From Paralithodes platypus (Eukaryota; Arthropoda; Malacostraca; Decapoda; Lithodidae), in the NCBI GenBank assembly GCA_032716605.1, contig CM064545.1, positions 7,870,141-7,934,140 on the forward strand: a stretch of 64,000 bases of DNA. Reading direction: 5' to 3'. The first letter of the stretch is position 1. Each line of letters opens with the position of its first letter. The notes beneath the pieces were generated by a model. It was not told the origin of the DNA and did no database searches. It saw only the letters and a program-made list of their open reading frames with translations. A program made the position numbers and the translations under genes. Shown piece after piece: positions 22,310-34,195 of the stretch.

Positions 22310-23030
22310 TCTAGTTTGTAATTACAAATTCATAAAATAAATAATATAATATAATAAGTTGTTTTAATAATTACCAAGAGAGTACACATTAAACAAATAT
22401 GTATATAGAATTAGAAATGATCCGGTACCGGGTAGCCTATAATTGTAGGAGTAGCCTTCTACTGACATGTCGCTACTTTCCTCCTATTTTGTTCAGTTAT
22501 TTCAAGCTTTTGAGAGTTTCGAAAATTTAAAAATGTATCTGAGCTTATAGATGATGGCATATATCGGACATAATATTTAATTTACGAGTATATATGTACA
22601 GTATGTGTATGTCATGAAAGATAGGCCTACTGTTGGATATTGGCAGGTAGCCTATTCAGAAGAAAAATACAATCAATCGAGCTTTGCCAAACTCCAGCAC
22701 TGTGATAACTGCAACCTGTTATTTTTGTTTTGTAATCAATTATCAACAAATAAATGTTCATTGATTTCTACATGTACGGATATCAACTGATCCATTTATC
22801 CAAACCAATTGCATGGCAACCATAGGCTATTAATACATTTGAATTCACCAAGCTAATCATAAAAAGAAAGCGCTCTCATTATATTTACAGTTCGAAATAT
22901 TGAAATTGGCTTATTTATTAATGCAGAACTAATGTGTACTCCGTGGTTCGACTTATAATCTATCAATTAATACATTTAAGAGTGATAATGATGACTAAAA
23001 CGCTAAACCAAATACTGTAGGCCGCTACAT
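22310..23030. other. No gene seen
   Basis: AT-rich, no recognisable feature. Confidence 0.5.
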
Positions 23031-23779
23031 TAGGAATGAATGAATAAGAATATAGAAAAGGTGGGTGAGGGTGAAAGAAGGGAAGTTTTTATTGGTGTTG
23101 TAAGAGAGAAAGTGTCAAAGTAGGAGGATAAAGAGTGTCGGGGCTTGACTCAACGTGCGTGAGTTGTGTTAATTTTAGTTTGGGGGTTTAGAGGAGGGCT
23201 GTGACTGTTGGTATTATTGAGACATATTTTTGAGAGCTTCAGTATGGCATGTCAAGAAGGGATGGAGATAAAGATGTTGGGTGGTAAAGGCAAAAAAGAA
23301 TTAATTTTGGGTGGTAAAAGTAAATTTGTGGTGAAGTGAGATTCAGAGGCTCTGATCGGTCAAGAGTGGTATAGAGGTTGGACTGGACCAGCCGGCATGC
23401 CCAACCGCCTCTACCAGTCTGGACGAATCAGATGAGTCTGGGTGAATTTGAATATAACATTTTGTTTTCAATTATTGAATATAAAAAAATTAGCATAATA
23501 AAATATGGTAATGGAGAATGTTTTAAGGATGGTCTGGCAGTTTTTGGATGGTAAGGGTCTAAAGTGGGGTAGCAAGGCATGGCTGTTAAAAAGTAGCCTG
23601 ATAATTTTGCAAGGTAAGGGTCTAAAGGTGGGCAGCAAGGCATAGCTGTCAACTGCCGGATTTGGAGGTGGTTGCACTGTTATATGAATGGCTTAATACA
23701 TTGAGTAATTTTTATTTGTTTAAGAAATGTTGGCTTGGTGAGTAACAAATTATGAAAATGTTATGGTAGGGGAGGGAGT
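23031..23779 (-). other. Probable LINE inter-ORF or ORF2-proximal region, with a local duplication
   Basis: Downstream of the LINE ORF1 on the minus strand. A segment GGTAAGGGTCTAAAG-GGGGCAGCAAGGCAT-GCTGT occurs twice (near 23548-23585 and 23615-23652), giving paired proline-rich peptides. No clear ORF2 endonuclease motif follows, so the LINE is truncated or rearranged here. Confidence 0.4.
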
Positions 23780-25393
23780 AAGCTGCTGTTCGTGTATTTT
23801 GATCGTTGGCGAGCGGGAGAGGATGAAAAGGAACGGCCTCCTCCAAATGCTAGGGATTTGGAGGTAGAGTTAGCATTCTTCTGTGGATTTAATGTTTTAC
23901 GGCATTTTGGTCGAAAACGGTCTGAGTCAGGGGAAGGTAATTCAGCTGGGCTGCTCGGTTTCCTTTTTAGAGGAGATTCGGGAGGAATGGATTTGGGAGA
24001 TTGATGAGGAATGGTGGGTGTTTTCGGTGTACTGTAGGAGAGGGTGGGGGAGGCATGAAAGATGTTGGGGTACTGAGGTCAGGAAGTTCTTTGGGGATAG
24101 GGGTAGAGGTAGAGGGGGTATTTAGGGGAGGCATGGATGGTGGTGGGATAGGGGAGGAATCAGGAGTGTGGATGGGCATGTCGTCATTGGGGAGGGAAGG
24201 GTTCTGGGCAGGAGTCTCTTGGGTTGTGGTTTCTTGTGTGTTAGGAGGAGTAGGAGTCTTGGAGTTGGGGGTGGATGTGGAGGTGTCGGTAGAGGGGGTG
24301 ACTAAGATGGGGGAGGTAGAGGATGAGGAGGTATTGGGGGAGGAGATGGCTGTAGGAGTGGGAGTTTTGGAGGATTTTTCTTTGCTGAATTGGTACCAGG
24401 ATTCAGGAATAGAGATGGCAGCGAGATTGTGAGCAGTGAGGCCATCATTCAAAAGTTTATTGAATGTTGGGGTAACTGAATGATCTGTTAGGTGAAGAGC
24501 TACATTTACTAGCACTGATGTTTGCGCAAAAATTTCCCGATTGAAGAAAGGGATTGGGGGGTTGGAGCTGATGGAGGAGGAGGAAGGCATGGGTGTGGAT
24601 TGATGGGGGAGTGATGGGGGTAGCAGCTGAGGCATATGATTTGTTGGTGACTGGATGGGATGAGAAGAGAGGGTGAGGGTTGTTGGAGGATGTTGGGGAG
24701 GTCTTCGAATTTGTACGTGCTTGTTTGAGAACATTGAGGCAGAAGGGGCATTCAGAACTTATGGCAATGTGGGGGCCGCTACAATTATTACATTTAAGGG
24801 AGCTTGATGGGCAAGTTGTGAAAGAGTGGTCAGTGTCACCACAGCACGAGCATACTTGCTCATTTTTGCAGGAAGATGTTATGTGCCCATACTGATAGCA
24901 CTTAAAGCATTGTTGGAGGTTTACCCATGACTCAGGAGAGAGGAACTCAGGTGGCACGATGACATGGAAGGCTTTGAGACCTGACTTGAGGAGTTTGCTG
25001 GCTTCCTGAGGGGAGGCACAACGAATTTTTGAGGGCTTTTTGGGGAGTCTTTGTGACATCACAAATATTAATTTTGTTTCTTAGGGAAATTTCTTTGGCA
25101 ATTTCTTCCTCATCCCTGTTGAAGATGCTTTTATCGGAGCGAGTGATCTTGACAGTGCAAGCAACTTTTAATTCGGGAGAGACTACTAGTTCATACCCTG
25201 CATCTTTAAGTTTCTTTACGTTATCAAGGGCAAGGTAGGCATCAAGGTCTTTTTGAGAGACAAGGCGAATTTTAAGGGTATTGTTGGGATTTTTGAATAC
25301 TTTTACAATTTGGATCTGGTTGATACTGAAGATGTGTGAGCCAGGATCATCAGGGGGAGGAGAGTTACATTTAACTTTGATATACAGTGCCAT
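23780..25393 (-). pseudogene. LINE ORF1 (zinc-knuckle nucleic-acid-binding protein), frameshifted
   Basis: ORF1 of a Jockey-like non-LTR retrotransposon, expected to package its RNA. It reads through three frames. The first is 25393 to about 25045, starting MALYIKVKC, with a DKSIFNRDEEEIAKEI segment. The second is about 25062 to 24530 and has three C-rich knuckles: CFKCYQYGHITSSC, CSCCGDTDHSFTTC and CNNCSGPHIAISSEC. The third is 24734 to about 23780, rich in Ser/Thr/Pro, ending with PLKRKPSSPAEL and a basic tail. Two indels break it. The start is supported by the non-coding, UTR-like sequence upstream, which resumes beyond the Gypsy insertion at 31045. Confidence 0.75.
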
Positions 25394-25440
25394 ACTGAAG
25401 CATTTCGAGTGCTAAATTTATAGGAAATTTCAAAAATAGG
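25394..25440 (-). other. LINE 5' UTR (proximal part)
   Basis: Short minus-strand leader before ORF1, interrupted by the Gypsy at 25441. Its distal part appears to be 31045-31290. Confidence 0.5.
25436..25440. repeat. 5-bp target duplication, left
   Basis: ATAGG immediately before the LTR; repeated at 31040-31044. Confidence 0.85.
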
Positions 25441-25790
25441 TGTTGATATAGGTTAAGTGCACACACAACATATATACAGAGTGTACACATGCCTTAATCA
25501 TATTGCAACATACACACATGTACTTTCAGGGCAATACTATCATTGTTTAATATCCCATGATAATATACCGTACTCTGTAGTATCGGCAGCGTTGCACCAA
25601 ATATATCCGGCACCGCTGCACATGTTTTCATCAGTAACATCCGGTCGGCACTCAGCATAGCAGTGCCTCCCAGCTCTCTGTATATCTTTGGCTAATAAGA
25701 ACCTATAAACTTATCTCTGGACTTTTATTCTACATCCTTGTGCAAGAAAGGATTATCAAGGTTGTTGTAGCTATACATGACAACCATACA
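25441..25790 (+). repeat. 5' LTR of young Gypsy
   Basis: Starts TGTTGATATAGGTTAAGTGC, ends GACAACCATACA. Identical to 30690-31039 except one base. A short open frame inside it occurs in both LTRs and has no known function. Confidence 0.93.
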
Positions 25791-25808
25791 TGGCGCAGTC
25801 AGTGTATT
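25791..25808 (+). promoter_or_regulatory. Primer-binding site
   Basis: TGGCGCAGTCAGTGTATT directly follows the LTR. TGGCGCAGTC is the start used by insect 17.6/297-type elements primed by a serine tRNA; I infer the same primer type from that resemblance. Confidence 0.7.
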
Positions 25809-25939
25809 AAAGCCAGGAGATACGAGCCAAGACCGGATTATCAGCCAGCCATCTTGCAAGACCTCGCCTCTCCAGCCCTGGAGCCCTGCCCATTGTGCAG
25901 TGCTTTATAGTGCAGTGAAGTGTTTAAGAGTGTAGTGCA

Positions 25940-26734
25940 GTGCCTTTATTATGTGTCCCATGTCATTTGTGCCCATTCCCGACTTGCTGTGAGGGTTATA
26001 GCTACCGAATCATTGCTGGACAAGAGCGAGGAGTAGCATACCCTCCCCCTCTAACATCTCCAGCAACACTAAAGCTCTCACCCCTCACTGGGCCCTCAGT
26101 GCCTTCCAGCCATGCCGGCACATGCGCGCACGGACACACGCACATCGTTGCCAAGTCAACACGGTGTTGCCAAGCCTACCGGGGGATGCCACCCCTGTCA
26201 CCACACCCTGCAAGTCTACAACCTACCACAAGTGCAGACCTCCTTCAGCTCATACAGTATATGGAGCAATGCAGACAACAGGACGGCTATACCAGAAGAC
26301 AGGAGGAGGACCGCAGAAGATGGAAAGAGGAAAACCGCCGACAGGAGGCGGAAACAAGACGACGCACGGAGGAGGACTACAGGAGACAGATGGACGATGC
26401 CAAGTTCTCCGCCCATGTCCAGGCTCTGGCCCAAATTACACCACCTGCCGCCGCACCTACATCCACCTCACCGGGGACAACACCCAATTCCACAACATCC
26501 TCCACCCCTACAGCTCCACCCCCACCACAGAAGGCTATCACCCAGAACCCGCCGCCCCTTCGTGCTGATGCCACCTTCCAGGTTTTCAGAGAATGGAGGC
26601 GTCGGTGGGACGATTACTCTATTATGGTAGACTTATCTAAACTACCGAGGGAGAAACAACTGATCCAGATGCGGATGTGCTTAACCCTGGAGACACAGCG
26701 GCTCTTGGAGCACAACCTCAAGCATACCCCCTGA
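25940..26734 (+). pseudogene. Young Gypsy gag, N-terminal part (ends at frameshift)
   Basis: The capsid-precursor N-terminal region. The first 90 or so residues are Ser/Pro/His-rich and may be leader. The likely gag begins around the LLQLIQYMEQCRQQ helix (about 26235), followed by a highly charged Arg/Glu/Gln coiled-coil-like stretch, a Thr/Pro/Ser linker, then ATFQVFREWRRRWDDY, a capsid N-terminal motif. It stops at 26734 because of an indel near 26720; the capsid continues in another frame with DTVLDALQEHIKNSRNEALR. The exact start codon is uncertain. Confidence 0.75.
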
Positions 26735-28500
26735 CACCGACAAGACTGTTGACACAGTCCTCGATGCACTTCAGGAGCACATCAAGAATTCTCGCAATGA
26801 AGCTCTCCGTCGCAGGGACCTGTTCAGTTACAAGCAAAAACAGGGCGAGTCATTCAACAACTTCTACGTCCGCCTCTGCCACATCGCCGAAGAAATTGAT
26901 GTCTGCCCAGGGAACTCTTCAGCCTGCAGGGAGACCCAACTCAAGATGGTCATTCTGATGGGCATACACGACGAAGAACTTGTACAGAAGCTGCTTTCCC
27001 TCGACGCCACCCCTTCATTACAGGACATCGTCAACACTTGCCGTTCCTACGAGGCCACTCGAAGCGCTATGTCAGCCATACGTGCCCCACCGTCCCAGGT
27101 TAACGCCGTGTCAGCGTACAAGCAGAACAAGCAAGTTAAGCAACGCGACAAGTTCTCCACATCGCAACAGTCCTTGGCGTCGGCTGCCGCCTGCCAGCGT
27201 TGTGCTCGCCGGCACGACAAGAACAAGTGCCCGGCTGAAGACTACACCTGCACTAACTGTGGCCGTCGTGGTCATAAGCCTAGGACTCCTGCTTGCCCTG
27301 CTGCCACCGCCCAGTGTCGTCGCTGCAACCATATGGGCCACTACGACAAATGCTGCAGATCTTCCAAGACGCCCGCCACACAGGACAACGACGCTTCCTC
27401 CCACAACAAGTCTACAGCAAAGAAGACCACAAGTTGCCGACATGTGGGATCACCTGTTCAGGCACCCACACTGACATCCGTGAGTCTCACCTACAGCGGC
27501 ACCACTAGAAAACTCCACATGCTTCCTGACACAGGTGCAGACATCACAGTGATCGGCCGACGACACCTCGACATACTTCGGATTCCTCTCAGCAGCCTAC
27601 GACCTCCGCCTCCGACAACAACGCTCAACGCGGATGGCTCTGCAATGGCTCCTGCTTTGGGGACGTTTCATGCACAACTCACCATCAGCAAACGCTCCTG
27701 TTCGGCCACAATCCAAGTCCACGAGGGTGTTCAGACGCCGCTTCTGTCCAAACGCCACTGTCAAGCATTGGCCATCATCTCAGCAGAATTCCCCAAGCCA
27801 ATTCTACAGGTTAAACATATCTACAGGTGTAAGGAGCTACCCTTCACAGCCACCACATCACCTGCACAAGCCAAGGAGTTCTTTCTTCGAGAGTTCAAGG
27901 ACGTTTTGGTCTCCAAGGAGAATCTCCAGACAGCTCCACTCAAGCCTATGAAGGGTTCCCCAATGCGGATCCACCTCAAGAACGATGCCGTGCCTTTTTC
28001 CATCTACACCCCGCTGCAGATCCCCTTTGCTTTCAGGGACAAAGTTAAGCAGGAGCTGGACTCGCTAGTGGCACAAGGTATCTTTAAACCGGCTGGCGAT
28101 GAACCTTCAGAGTGGTGCCACCCCCTCGTCGTTGTCGCCAAGCCCAACGCCGAAGTTCGCCTCACCGTAGACCTCACCAAGCTCAACTGCCAAGTTTCCC
28201 GCCCAGCCCACCCCTCACCGAAGCCTTTCGAAGCGATCCGCAGTGTGGCCCCGCAGGCGAAATTCTTCACAACGGCAGACACCCTGAGTGGATATTGGCA
28301 AATGGAACTTGCGGAGGTGGACCAGCATCTCACAACTTTCATCACTCCTTATGGCCGTTTCCAACACTGTAGAGGTCCAATGGGTTTCGCTGCGACAGGT
28401 GACGCCTTCTGCCTTCGCGGTGATAGGGCCATCCAAGGGGTGCAAAATTGTGCCAAGGTTGTCGACGACGTGCTGCTCTACGACGAGGACTGCAACTTCA
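26735..28500 (+). pseudogene. Young Gypsy gag C-terminus, protease and RT N-half
   Basis: This frame carries the rest of the capsid (RRRDLFSYKQKQGESFNNFY), then three zinc knuckles (CQRCARRHDKNKC, CTNCGRRGHKPRTPAC, CRRCNHMGHYDKCC). An aspartic protease follows with active site PDTGADITVIG near 27520. The reverse transcriptase has VRLTVDLTKLN (28158), FFTTADTLSGYWQMEL and the catalytic VVDDVLLYDED (28458-28490), i.e. the xxDD motif as VVDD. Just after it the frame breaks, and the remainder continues in the frame ending at 30676. The reading from the capsid into RT is otherwise open, so this could once have been one gag-pol frame. Confidence 0.85.
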
Positions 28501-30676
28501 GCGCATCCATGAAGTGCTCATACGGTGCCGCGACAGTGGGATCACACTCAACAAGGACAAGTTCGTGGTCGCCGCACCCAGTGTGAGCTTCTGTGGGTAC
28601 ACGCTCTCAGGTGAGGGCATCTCGGCTGACCCTGGCAAAGTCGGAGCGATCAAGGACTTCCCGACACCAGCCAACATCACTGACCTTCGCTCCTTCATGG
28701 GTTTGGTGAACCAGCTGGCGGAGTTCACCCCCGACATCGCCACTGCGGCTCAGCCCCTGCGCCCCCTGATGAGCCCGAAGAGGTCTTTTATGTGGACCGC
28801 TGACCATGATGAGGCTTTCCGCCGGGTCAAGGCTGCCCTGCTCAGTCCACCCGTCCTGGCCCTATTCGACCCTTCCCTACCAGTGATTCTACAAACTGAT
28901 GCATCCCGCCTCAACGGTATTGGATACGCCCTCCTACAGGATCATGGCAACAACCGTCTCCGATTAGTTCAGTGTGGCTCGAGGTTCCTAAGCTACCCCG
29001 AGTCCCGCTATGCCACCATTGAGCTGGAGATGCTAGCCGTGGTCTGGGCCATGTCCAAGTGCAAGTTCTACCTCATCGGACTGCAATACTTCACCCTCAT
29101 GACGGACCATCGCCCCCTCATCTCCATCTTCAACAACTACACCCTTGATGCGGTTGAAAATCCCCGCCTCCAACGTCTGAAGGAGAAAGTCGCACCTTAC
29201 CTCTTCACAGTCGTCTGGCGCGCTGGCAGGTTGCTCTGCATCCCTGATGCGTTGTCATGGGCCCCTGTCAGCCACCCGACGCCAGAGGATGAGTTAGCAT
29301 GTGCCGACGCCACGGTTCACCTCAGATCCCTCGTGACTGTCAACGCCGCCGCCGCCGCCGTCAACTCTCCTTCACAGGACGCAGACAAGATTCTCCAGGA
29401 ACTCCGAGACGCAGCCAGAGCGGATCCTGTGTACATCCGCCTGCGTGAGTGCGTTACTTCGGATTTCCCCACCAACCGCTACGACCTGCATAACTCTCTA
29501 CTCCCATTTTGGAAACTCCGAGACTACCTGTCAGCAGATGGTGAACTCGTCCTGTACGGAGCGAGGGTTGTGGTTCCTGAAGCCCTCCGCTGCCGCACCT
29601 TGGCTCGCCTGCATGATAGTCACAGAGGCGTGGAGGCAACTAAGAGTAGGGCGCGACAGGCTGTCTTTTGGCCTGGCATCAAGTCAGACATCGCCAACAC
29701 AGTTCAAGCTTGTGAGCCGTGTCAGGTCTTACAGCCTAGTCAGCAGCAGGAACCCATGATCAACGACGACAACCCAACTAGGCCTTTCGAGTCTGTTTCA
29801 GCCGACTTCTTCGCTGTGGCGGGGAAATCCTTCCTCTTCGTAACAGACCGACTCTCAGAGTCGCCCGTTGTCGTACCCTGCAAAGGAGATACTACCGCTT
29901 CAAACACCATCAGGATCTTTTGCCGCTACTTCAGGGAAGTTGGTGTACCCCTCCGCCTACGTACAGATGGAGGCCCACAGTTTACTAGCCGTGAGTTCCG
30001 GGACTTCATGGAGCGTTGGGGAGTCAATCACTTGGTCTCTTCCCCACACTACCCACAATCCAACGGTCATGCCGAGTCTGCCGTCAAGTCCGTCAAACAC
30101 CTCATACTGAAGACGGCTCCCTCAGGCAACATCGACTGTGAGGACTTTGACCGTGGACTGTTGGAGCTCCGCAACACCCCGAACTTCACAGGCCGCTCCC
30201 CGGCACAAATCCTGTATGGCCACCCACTACGGTCTTGTGGACCTGCTCATTCCCAGTCCTTTGCAGCAGAGTGGCAAGCCAAGGCCGAGGACTGTGACCG
30301 CCGTGCAACCGCCCACACTGCGCTGGTGCAGAGAAACTATGACCAGCACGCACGCCCCCTTCCCAGGTTGAGAGTCGGCACCACAGTGCGGATCCAAGAC
30401 CCGACTTCTCACCGCTGGGACAAGGTTGGGGTCGTCATGGGCTGCGGCAGGTCCAGGGATTATGAGGTTCGTCTCCCCAGTGGTAAGATATATTGGCGGA
30501 ACCGTCGCTTCCTCCGCCCAGTGAATTCCCCTGATGTTGAACCCCTCCCCCATAACCCTAAGATCCCTGTGTCTTGCACGGACCCAGAAAGAGAGTCCTT
30601 CACTTCCCCCATGGCCCCACGTAGGTCTGAAAGGCTCCTAGAAAAGATTCAGCTCGACAACGTCTTCCTAGCTTGA
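28497..30676 (+). pseudogene. Young Gypsy pol: RT C-half, RNase H, integrase
   Basis: Starts in the post-catalytic RT (RIHEVLIRCRDSGITLNKDK), then the connection. RNase H has the acidic residues in LQTDASRLNGIGYALL, YATIELEMLAVVW and LMTDHRPL. Integrase has an H2C2 finger (HDSHRGVEATKSRARQAVFW through CEPCQ) and catalytic D-D-E in SADFFAVAG, RTDGGPQFTS and QSNGHAESAVKSV. The C-terminus has a basic chromatin-binding-like region with RRSERLLEKI. All catalytic residues are present. The only defect is the missing link to the upstream frame at about 28495. The stop at 30676 is 13 bp from the 3' LTR. Confidence 0.9.
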
Positions 30677-30689
30677 AAGGGGAGGGAGG
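30676..30689 (+). promoter_or_regulatory. Polypurine tract
   Basis: AAAGGGGAGGGAGG lies immediately upstream of the 3' LTR and would prime plus-strand synthesis. Confidence 0.85.
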
Positions 30690-31039
30690 TGTTGATATAG
30701 GTTAAGTGCACACACAACATATATACAGAGTGTACACATGCCTTAATCATATTGCAACATACACACATGTACTTTCAGGGCAATACTATCATTGTTTAAT
30801 ATCACATGATAATATACCGTACTCTGTAGTATCGGCAGCGTTGCACCAAATATATCCGGCACCGCTGCACATGTTTTCATCAGTAACATCCGGTCGGCAC
30901 TCAGCATAGCAGTGCCTCCCAGCTCTCTGTATATCTTTGGCTAATAAGAACCTATAAACTTATCTCTGGACTTTTATTCTACATCCTTGTGCAAGAAAGG
31001 ATTATCAAGGTTGTTGTAGCTATACATGACAACCATACA
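30690..31039 (+). repeat. 3' LTR of young Gypsy
   Basis: 349 of 350 bases match the 5' LTR. Followed by ATAGG, the right copy of the target duplication. Confidence 0.93.
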
Positions 31040-31044
31040 ATAGG

Positions 31045-31290
31045 GAGATGGGGGAGGGAGATAATTGAAATTTATGAGCTAGCTGTACCCAGGGGGCACC
31101 CCTATGGAGTGTCCCCAGAAGAAACCTAATTCCTGCCTATGCCCTTGGACTGTATGCAAGCCTATGTCACAGGGACCTAATCCTACTTGAAGGCTAAACC
31201 CTACCCACTTGCCTCCTATAACCAGGGGTTAACCCCCCCCCCCCCTCTTCATGGCAATGCCTTCCGGGTTCGGCGTCGTACTACAAGTGG
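31045..31290 (-). other. Probable LINE 5' UTR (distal part)
   Basis: Contains a C14 run (31213-31226 region) and no open frame. Its position directly outside the Gypsy duplication makes it contiguous with the LINE leader at 25394-25440. The probable LINE start is near 31290, where BEL coding sequence begins shortly afterwards. Confidence 0.45.
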
Positions 31291-31410
31291 GCTTCTAATG
31301 GGCAGTAATGGGTAATATTTAATAATCTGGAAAGGAAAGGTAATGAGAAAGGTTTGGGGAAAAGATAAAAATACAGGAAAGTAATGAGAATGGAGAAGGA
31401 TGATGATGAG

Positions 31411-31960
31411 TTATGAGGTGAGATGCAGGGAGCTGATTGGCCGGGAGAGTGCAGTAGGAGGTGCTGAATGGTGGAGAGAGATTGCTGATGGTGGAGCAGC
31501 AGCAGCGCGTCTAGGACGCGTCCCGGTCCGAGATTGATCACCATCAGTAAGAGGTGAGTCGTTACTTTGAGAATCCTCGGACCCAGCAATAACAGGTGGA
31601 GTCTCCGATTGTAAAGTGGAATCTAGCTCCAAAGCGTACAAACGTGCAATAGGACGAACAGTAGTTCCAGTGGCTGTCCTCAATAGCGCCACCCGCTCTA
31701 CAGTCTTCCTCATTGTATACCTCCAACACGCGGCCCAATTTCCAATATAAACGAGGCCTATCTTCTTTAATTAAAACGACTTCACCAACAGTAGGTGCTG
31801 TCTGTCTACCAGAGGGTGGAACACTCCTTTCCCTCAATGCTAGCAGATATTCATTAATCCACCGTTTTCTAAAACCTTCGATTACCCTCGATATATACTG
31901 GTATCTCTTAGACACCGCTGCCTCAGAGTACAACGAGGGATCCTTAACTCTACTATGGAT
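31411..31960 (-). pseudogene. BEL/Pao DUF5641-like C-terminal region
   Basis: RYQYISRVIEGFRKRWINEY, then PTVGEVVLIKEDRPRLYWKL is the DUF5641 module that follows BEL/Pao integrases. A frameshift near 31715 moves the end into another frame (RTATGTTVRPIARLYALELD), which ends in an Arg/Ala-rich tail. A second shift near 31960 separates it from the integrase. Confidence 0.82.
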
Positions 31961-33520
31961 TGGAAATCAGATGGAAACGCAGTCAATGGTTTACCATATA
32001 GCAAGTGAGCTGGCGTTAATGGTAGTGGTTCTTGTAGGTCGGTGTACACATATGTAAGCGGACAATCATTCACGACTGCCTCTATCTCAGTGAGGACTGT
32101 CATCAACTCACTCTTCTTTAATAGAGCACGTCCTACTACCGCTCTGAGTCCTGATTTTACTATGCCGACACACCGTTCCCACATTCCACCAAACCAAGGT
32201 GCCTTAACTGGGATGAACCTCCATTCGCACTTTTTCTCTCCCATAAAAGTGATGATTGCAGGATCACTGCTCATATCCTTCAGATATTTTGATGCCTGGA
32301 CATAAGTGGGAGCATTGTCGCTAAGATAATTGAGTTGAGGGAATGAACGACGGGCATAAAACCGTCTAAACGCCAGCATAAATTCTTCGCTAGACATATT
32401 ATCACATAGTTCTAGGTGTACCGCTCGAGACGTTGCACAGGTAAACAATAATATATAAACTTTCTCATGCTCTCTCGTCTTCAATGCACCTGTGTAATCT
32501 AACCCTACAGCTTGGAAAGGCTCTATGTGCTTTACACGGCATTCAAGTAGAGGTGGAGCTGGTCCGGTTGCATATGGTTTACCCTTTAGTCTCTGGCATA
32601 TTACACACTTTCTTACTACGCGTCGAGCTACTTGTCGAACTCTGGGTATCCACCATGTGAGACGTAAATTTGATATAATATGACATACCCCGTAGTGTTT
32701 TACTTCCTTATGTGCACGTATGATAAATAGATCAGTAACGTGATGTCTTGTTGGCATAAGTATACGACGGTTTGTGCCGTCCGTTACACCCGACCACTTC
32801 AGGCGACCCTCATACCTGATGAGGTCATTATCTAGGTGCAACCTTAGTTGACGCACTAAATTAGGCATTATAGTCTTATTCGAGCTTTGCAAAGATTCTA
32901 ATTCATTGGAAAAGGTTTCTGCTTGAACCCACTTGATCAAAGTTACTTCAGCTGCTTTATATTCACGAGCATCAATGTTGCGACCCCTGTTGCAGAGTTG
33001 GCCCGTTACTTTAAGCTTGATATTGGATATATATCTCAACACCCAAGCTACAACTCTGACTAATTTATTATAGTCACCGAATCTTGCCCATTCTATTATT
33101 GGACCCGGTGGCTCATTTGGTTGGGCTGTAACTGCCACTATTTCCAGTGGCAAAAGTCCCTCACCAACAGCATGCCAAATCGTCCATTCATTTTCATGGA
33201 GCAGCCACTTTGGACCATGCCACCACAATTCGGACTTCACTAACTGGCTAGCCGTTATACCCCTAGTTATGAGATCACTATGGTTGTCGTTTGTATTTAC
33301 ATAATGATAAGCAACGTCTGGCAATAGGGCCCTAATCTCATCTACCCTATTCCTCACATAAACTGGCAGAGACTTCTTGCTATGTATCCAGTTGAGTGCA
33401 ACCTGACTATCACACCAAACGTGAACGATTTCAATGTTTAACTTGCTCTCGTATGCTGCGCGTACAAAGCTAAACGTACATGTTGCACCAGACGTGCTAA
33501 TAGCAGCATGGCAGTTAATT
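31950..33520 (-). pseudogene. BEL/Pao RNase H end and integrase
   Basis: Starts in RNase H (WCDSQVALNWIHSKKSLPVY, DNHSDLITRG), followed by SELWWHGPKWL, a BEL signature. Integrase has an HHCC finger (AHKEVKHYGVCH, RKCVICQRLKG) and D-D-E in AVGLDYTGALK, LNYLSDNAPTYV and APWFGGMWERCVGIVK. The frame from 33357 to 31882 is open for nearly 500 codons; upstream and downstream neighbours are shifted. Catalytic residues are intact, but no complete pol frame exists. Confidence 0.88.
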
Positions 33521-34195
33521 CCATTTTAGGGATAGTTACCTTTTTAACCGGGGCTACTTTAGCCCGGGCGGTAACTAAATGTGCCCCAAATGAAGTAACG
33601 AATTATATGGCTACCCCGTATGCCGTGGCGCTAGCATCGTAAAACGTGTGTAACGTAACGTCACCGAACGCCACCACTTTACGAGGTATAGGTTTAGTAC
33701 ATAGGATGTCATACTCATTCAACAACAATGTCCCTTGGTCATTCAGGTCCTCGGGCAAACTGTCATCCCATCCTATTTTACGTCTCCAAACTTCTTGCAT
33801 TAGAATCCTAGCTCTTATGGTAACGGGTAATGCTAGACCTAAAGGAAAAAAACATTGCGCAACTTTGCTCAACAGACTTCCTTTTGTGTGTGCTCCTGTC
33901 TGCTAAGCAAAAGACCTTGTTTGAAAAGTAAGTATGTCATGTTTAGGTTGCCAGATCATCCCCAAATTTCTGGACTTTTCCTGGTTATGAGATGCCGTAC
34001 CGTCCACCTGTATCAAACTCTGAAGATCTTCACTATTAAATAACCCACTCGCAGAGAAATAAATTTACTTCTGTAAACAATCTGTAAACAATCTGCGTGC
34101 TTGCCAGTATGTATGTAACAAATCATCCTGACTATCGCTAGAATCCTGCAAATTGTCTATATACAACCCGCGACGAGATAGTTTACTTGTGTACT
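33520..34195 (-). pseudogene. BEL/Pao RT C-terminus and A17-type region, degraded
   Basis: Near 34150 the strand reads LYIDNLQDSSDS, the RT catalytic box with YIDN in place of the usual YVDD. Then come YWQARRLFT and, in another frame, SKVAQCFFPLGLALPVTIRA and FYDASATAYGVA, typical of the Pao A17-like domain. A duplicated GTAAACAATCT near 34075-34095 marks a small tandem duplication that shifts the frame. Several stops. Confidence 0.78.

Larger units (their letters stand above)
25441..31039 (+). mobile_element. Full-length young Gypsy (Ty3) retrotransposon
   Basis: A 5.6-kb element with two 350-bp LTRs (TG...CA), a primer-binding site, a polypurine tract, a 5-bp target duplication and coding in the order gag, protease, RT, RNase H, integrase. 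The LTRs differ at a single base (25555 C, 30804 A), so insertion was recent. Coding still has two frame breaks (about 26720 in gag and 28495 after the RT catalytic motif). The order is the standard Ty3/Gypsy one, in contrast to the element at 36-56 kb. It sits in the 5' UTR of the minus-strand LINE. Confidence 0.92.

Noticed and set aside
25457..25660. 67-codon frame present in both LTRs of the young Gypsy
   Set aside because: Duplicated only because the LTR is duplicated; no promoter context or known protein.
26112..26630. Second and third long frames overlapping Gypsy gag
   Set aside because: Shadow frames in GC-rich gag sequence; only one frame shows capsid motifs.
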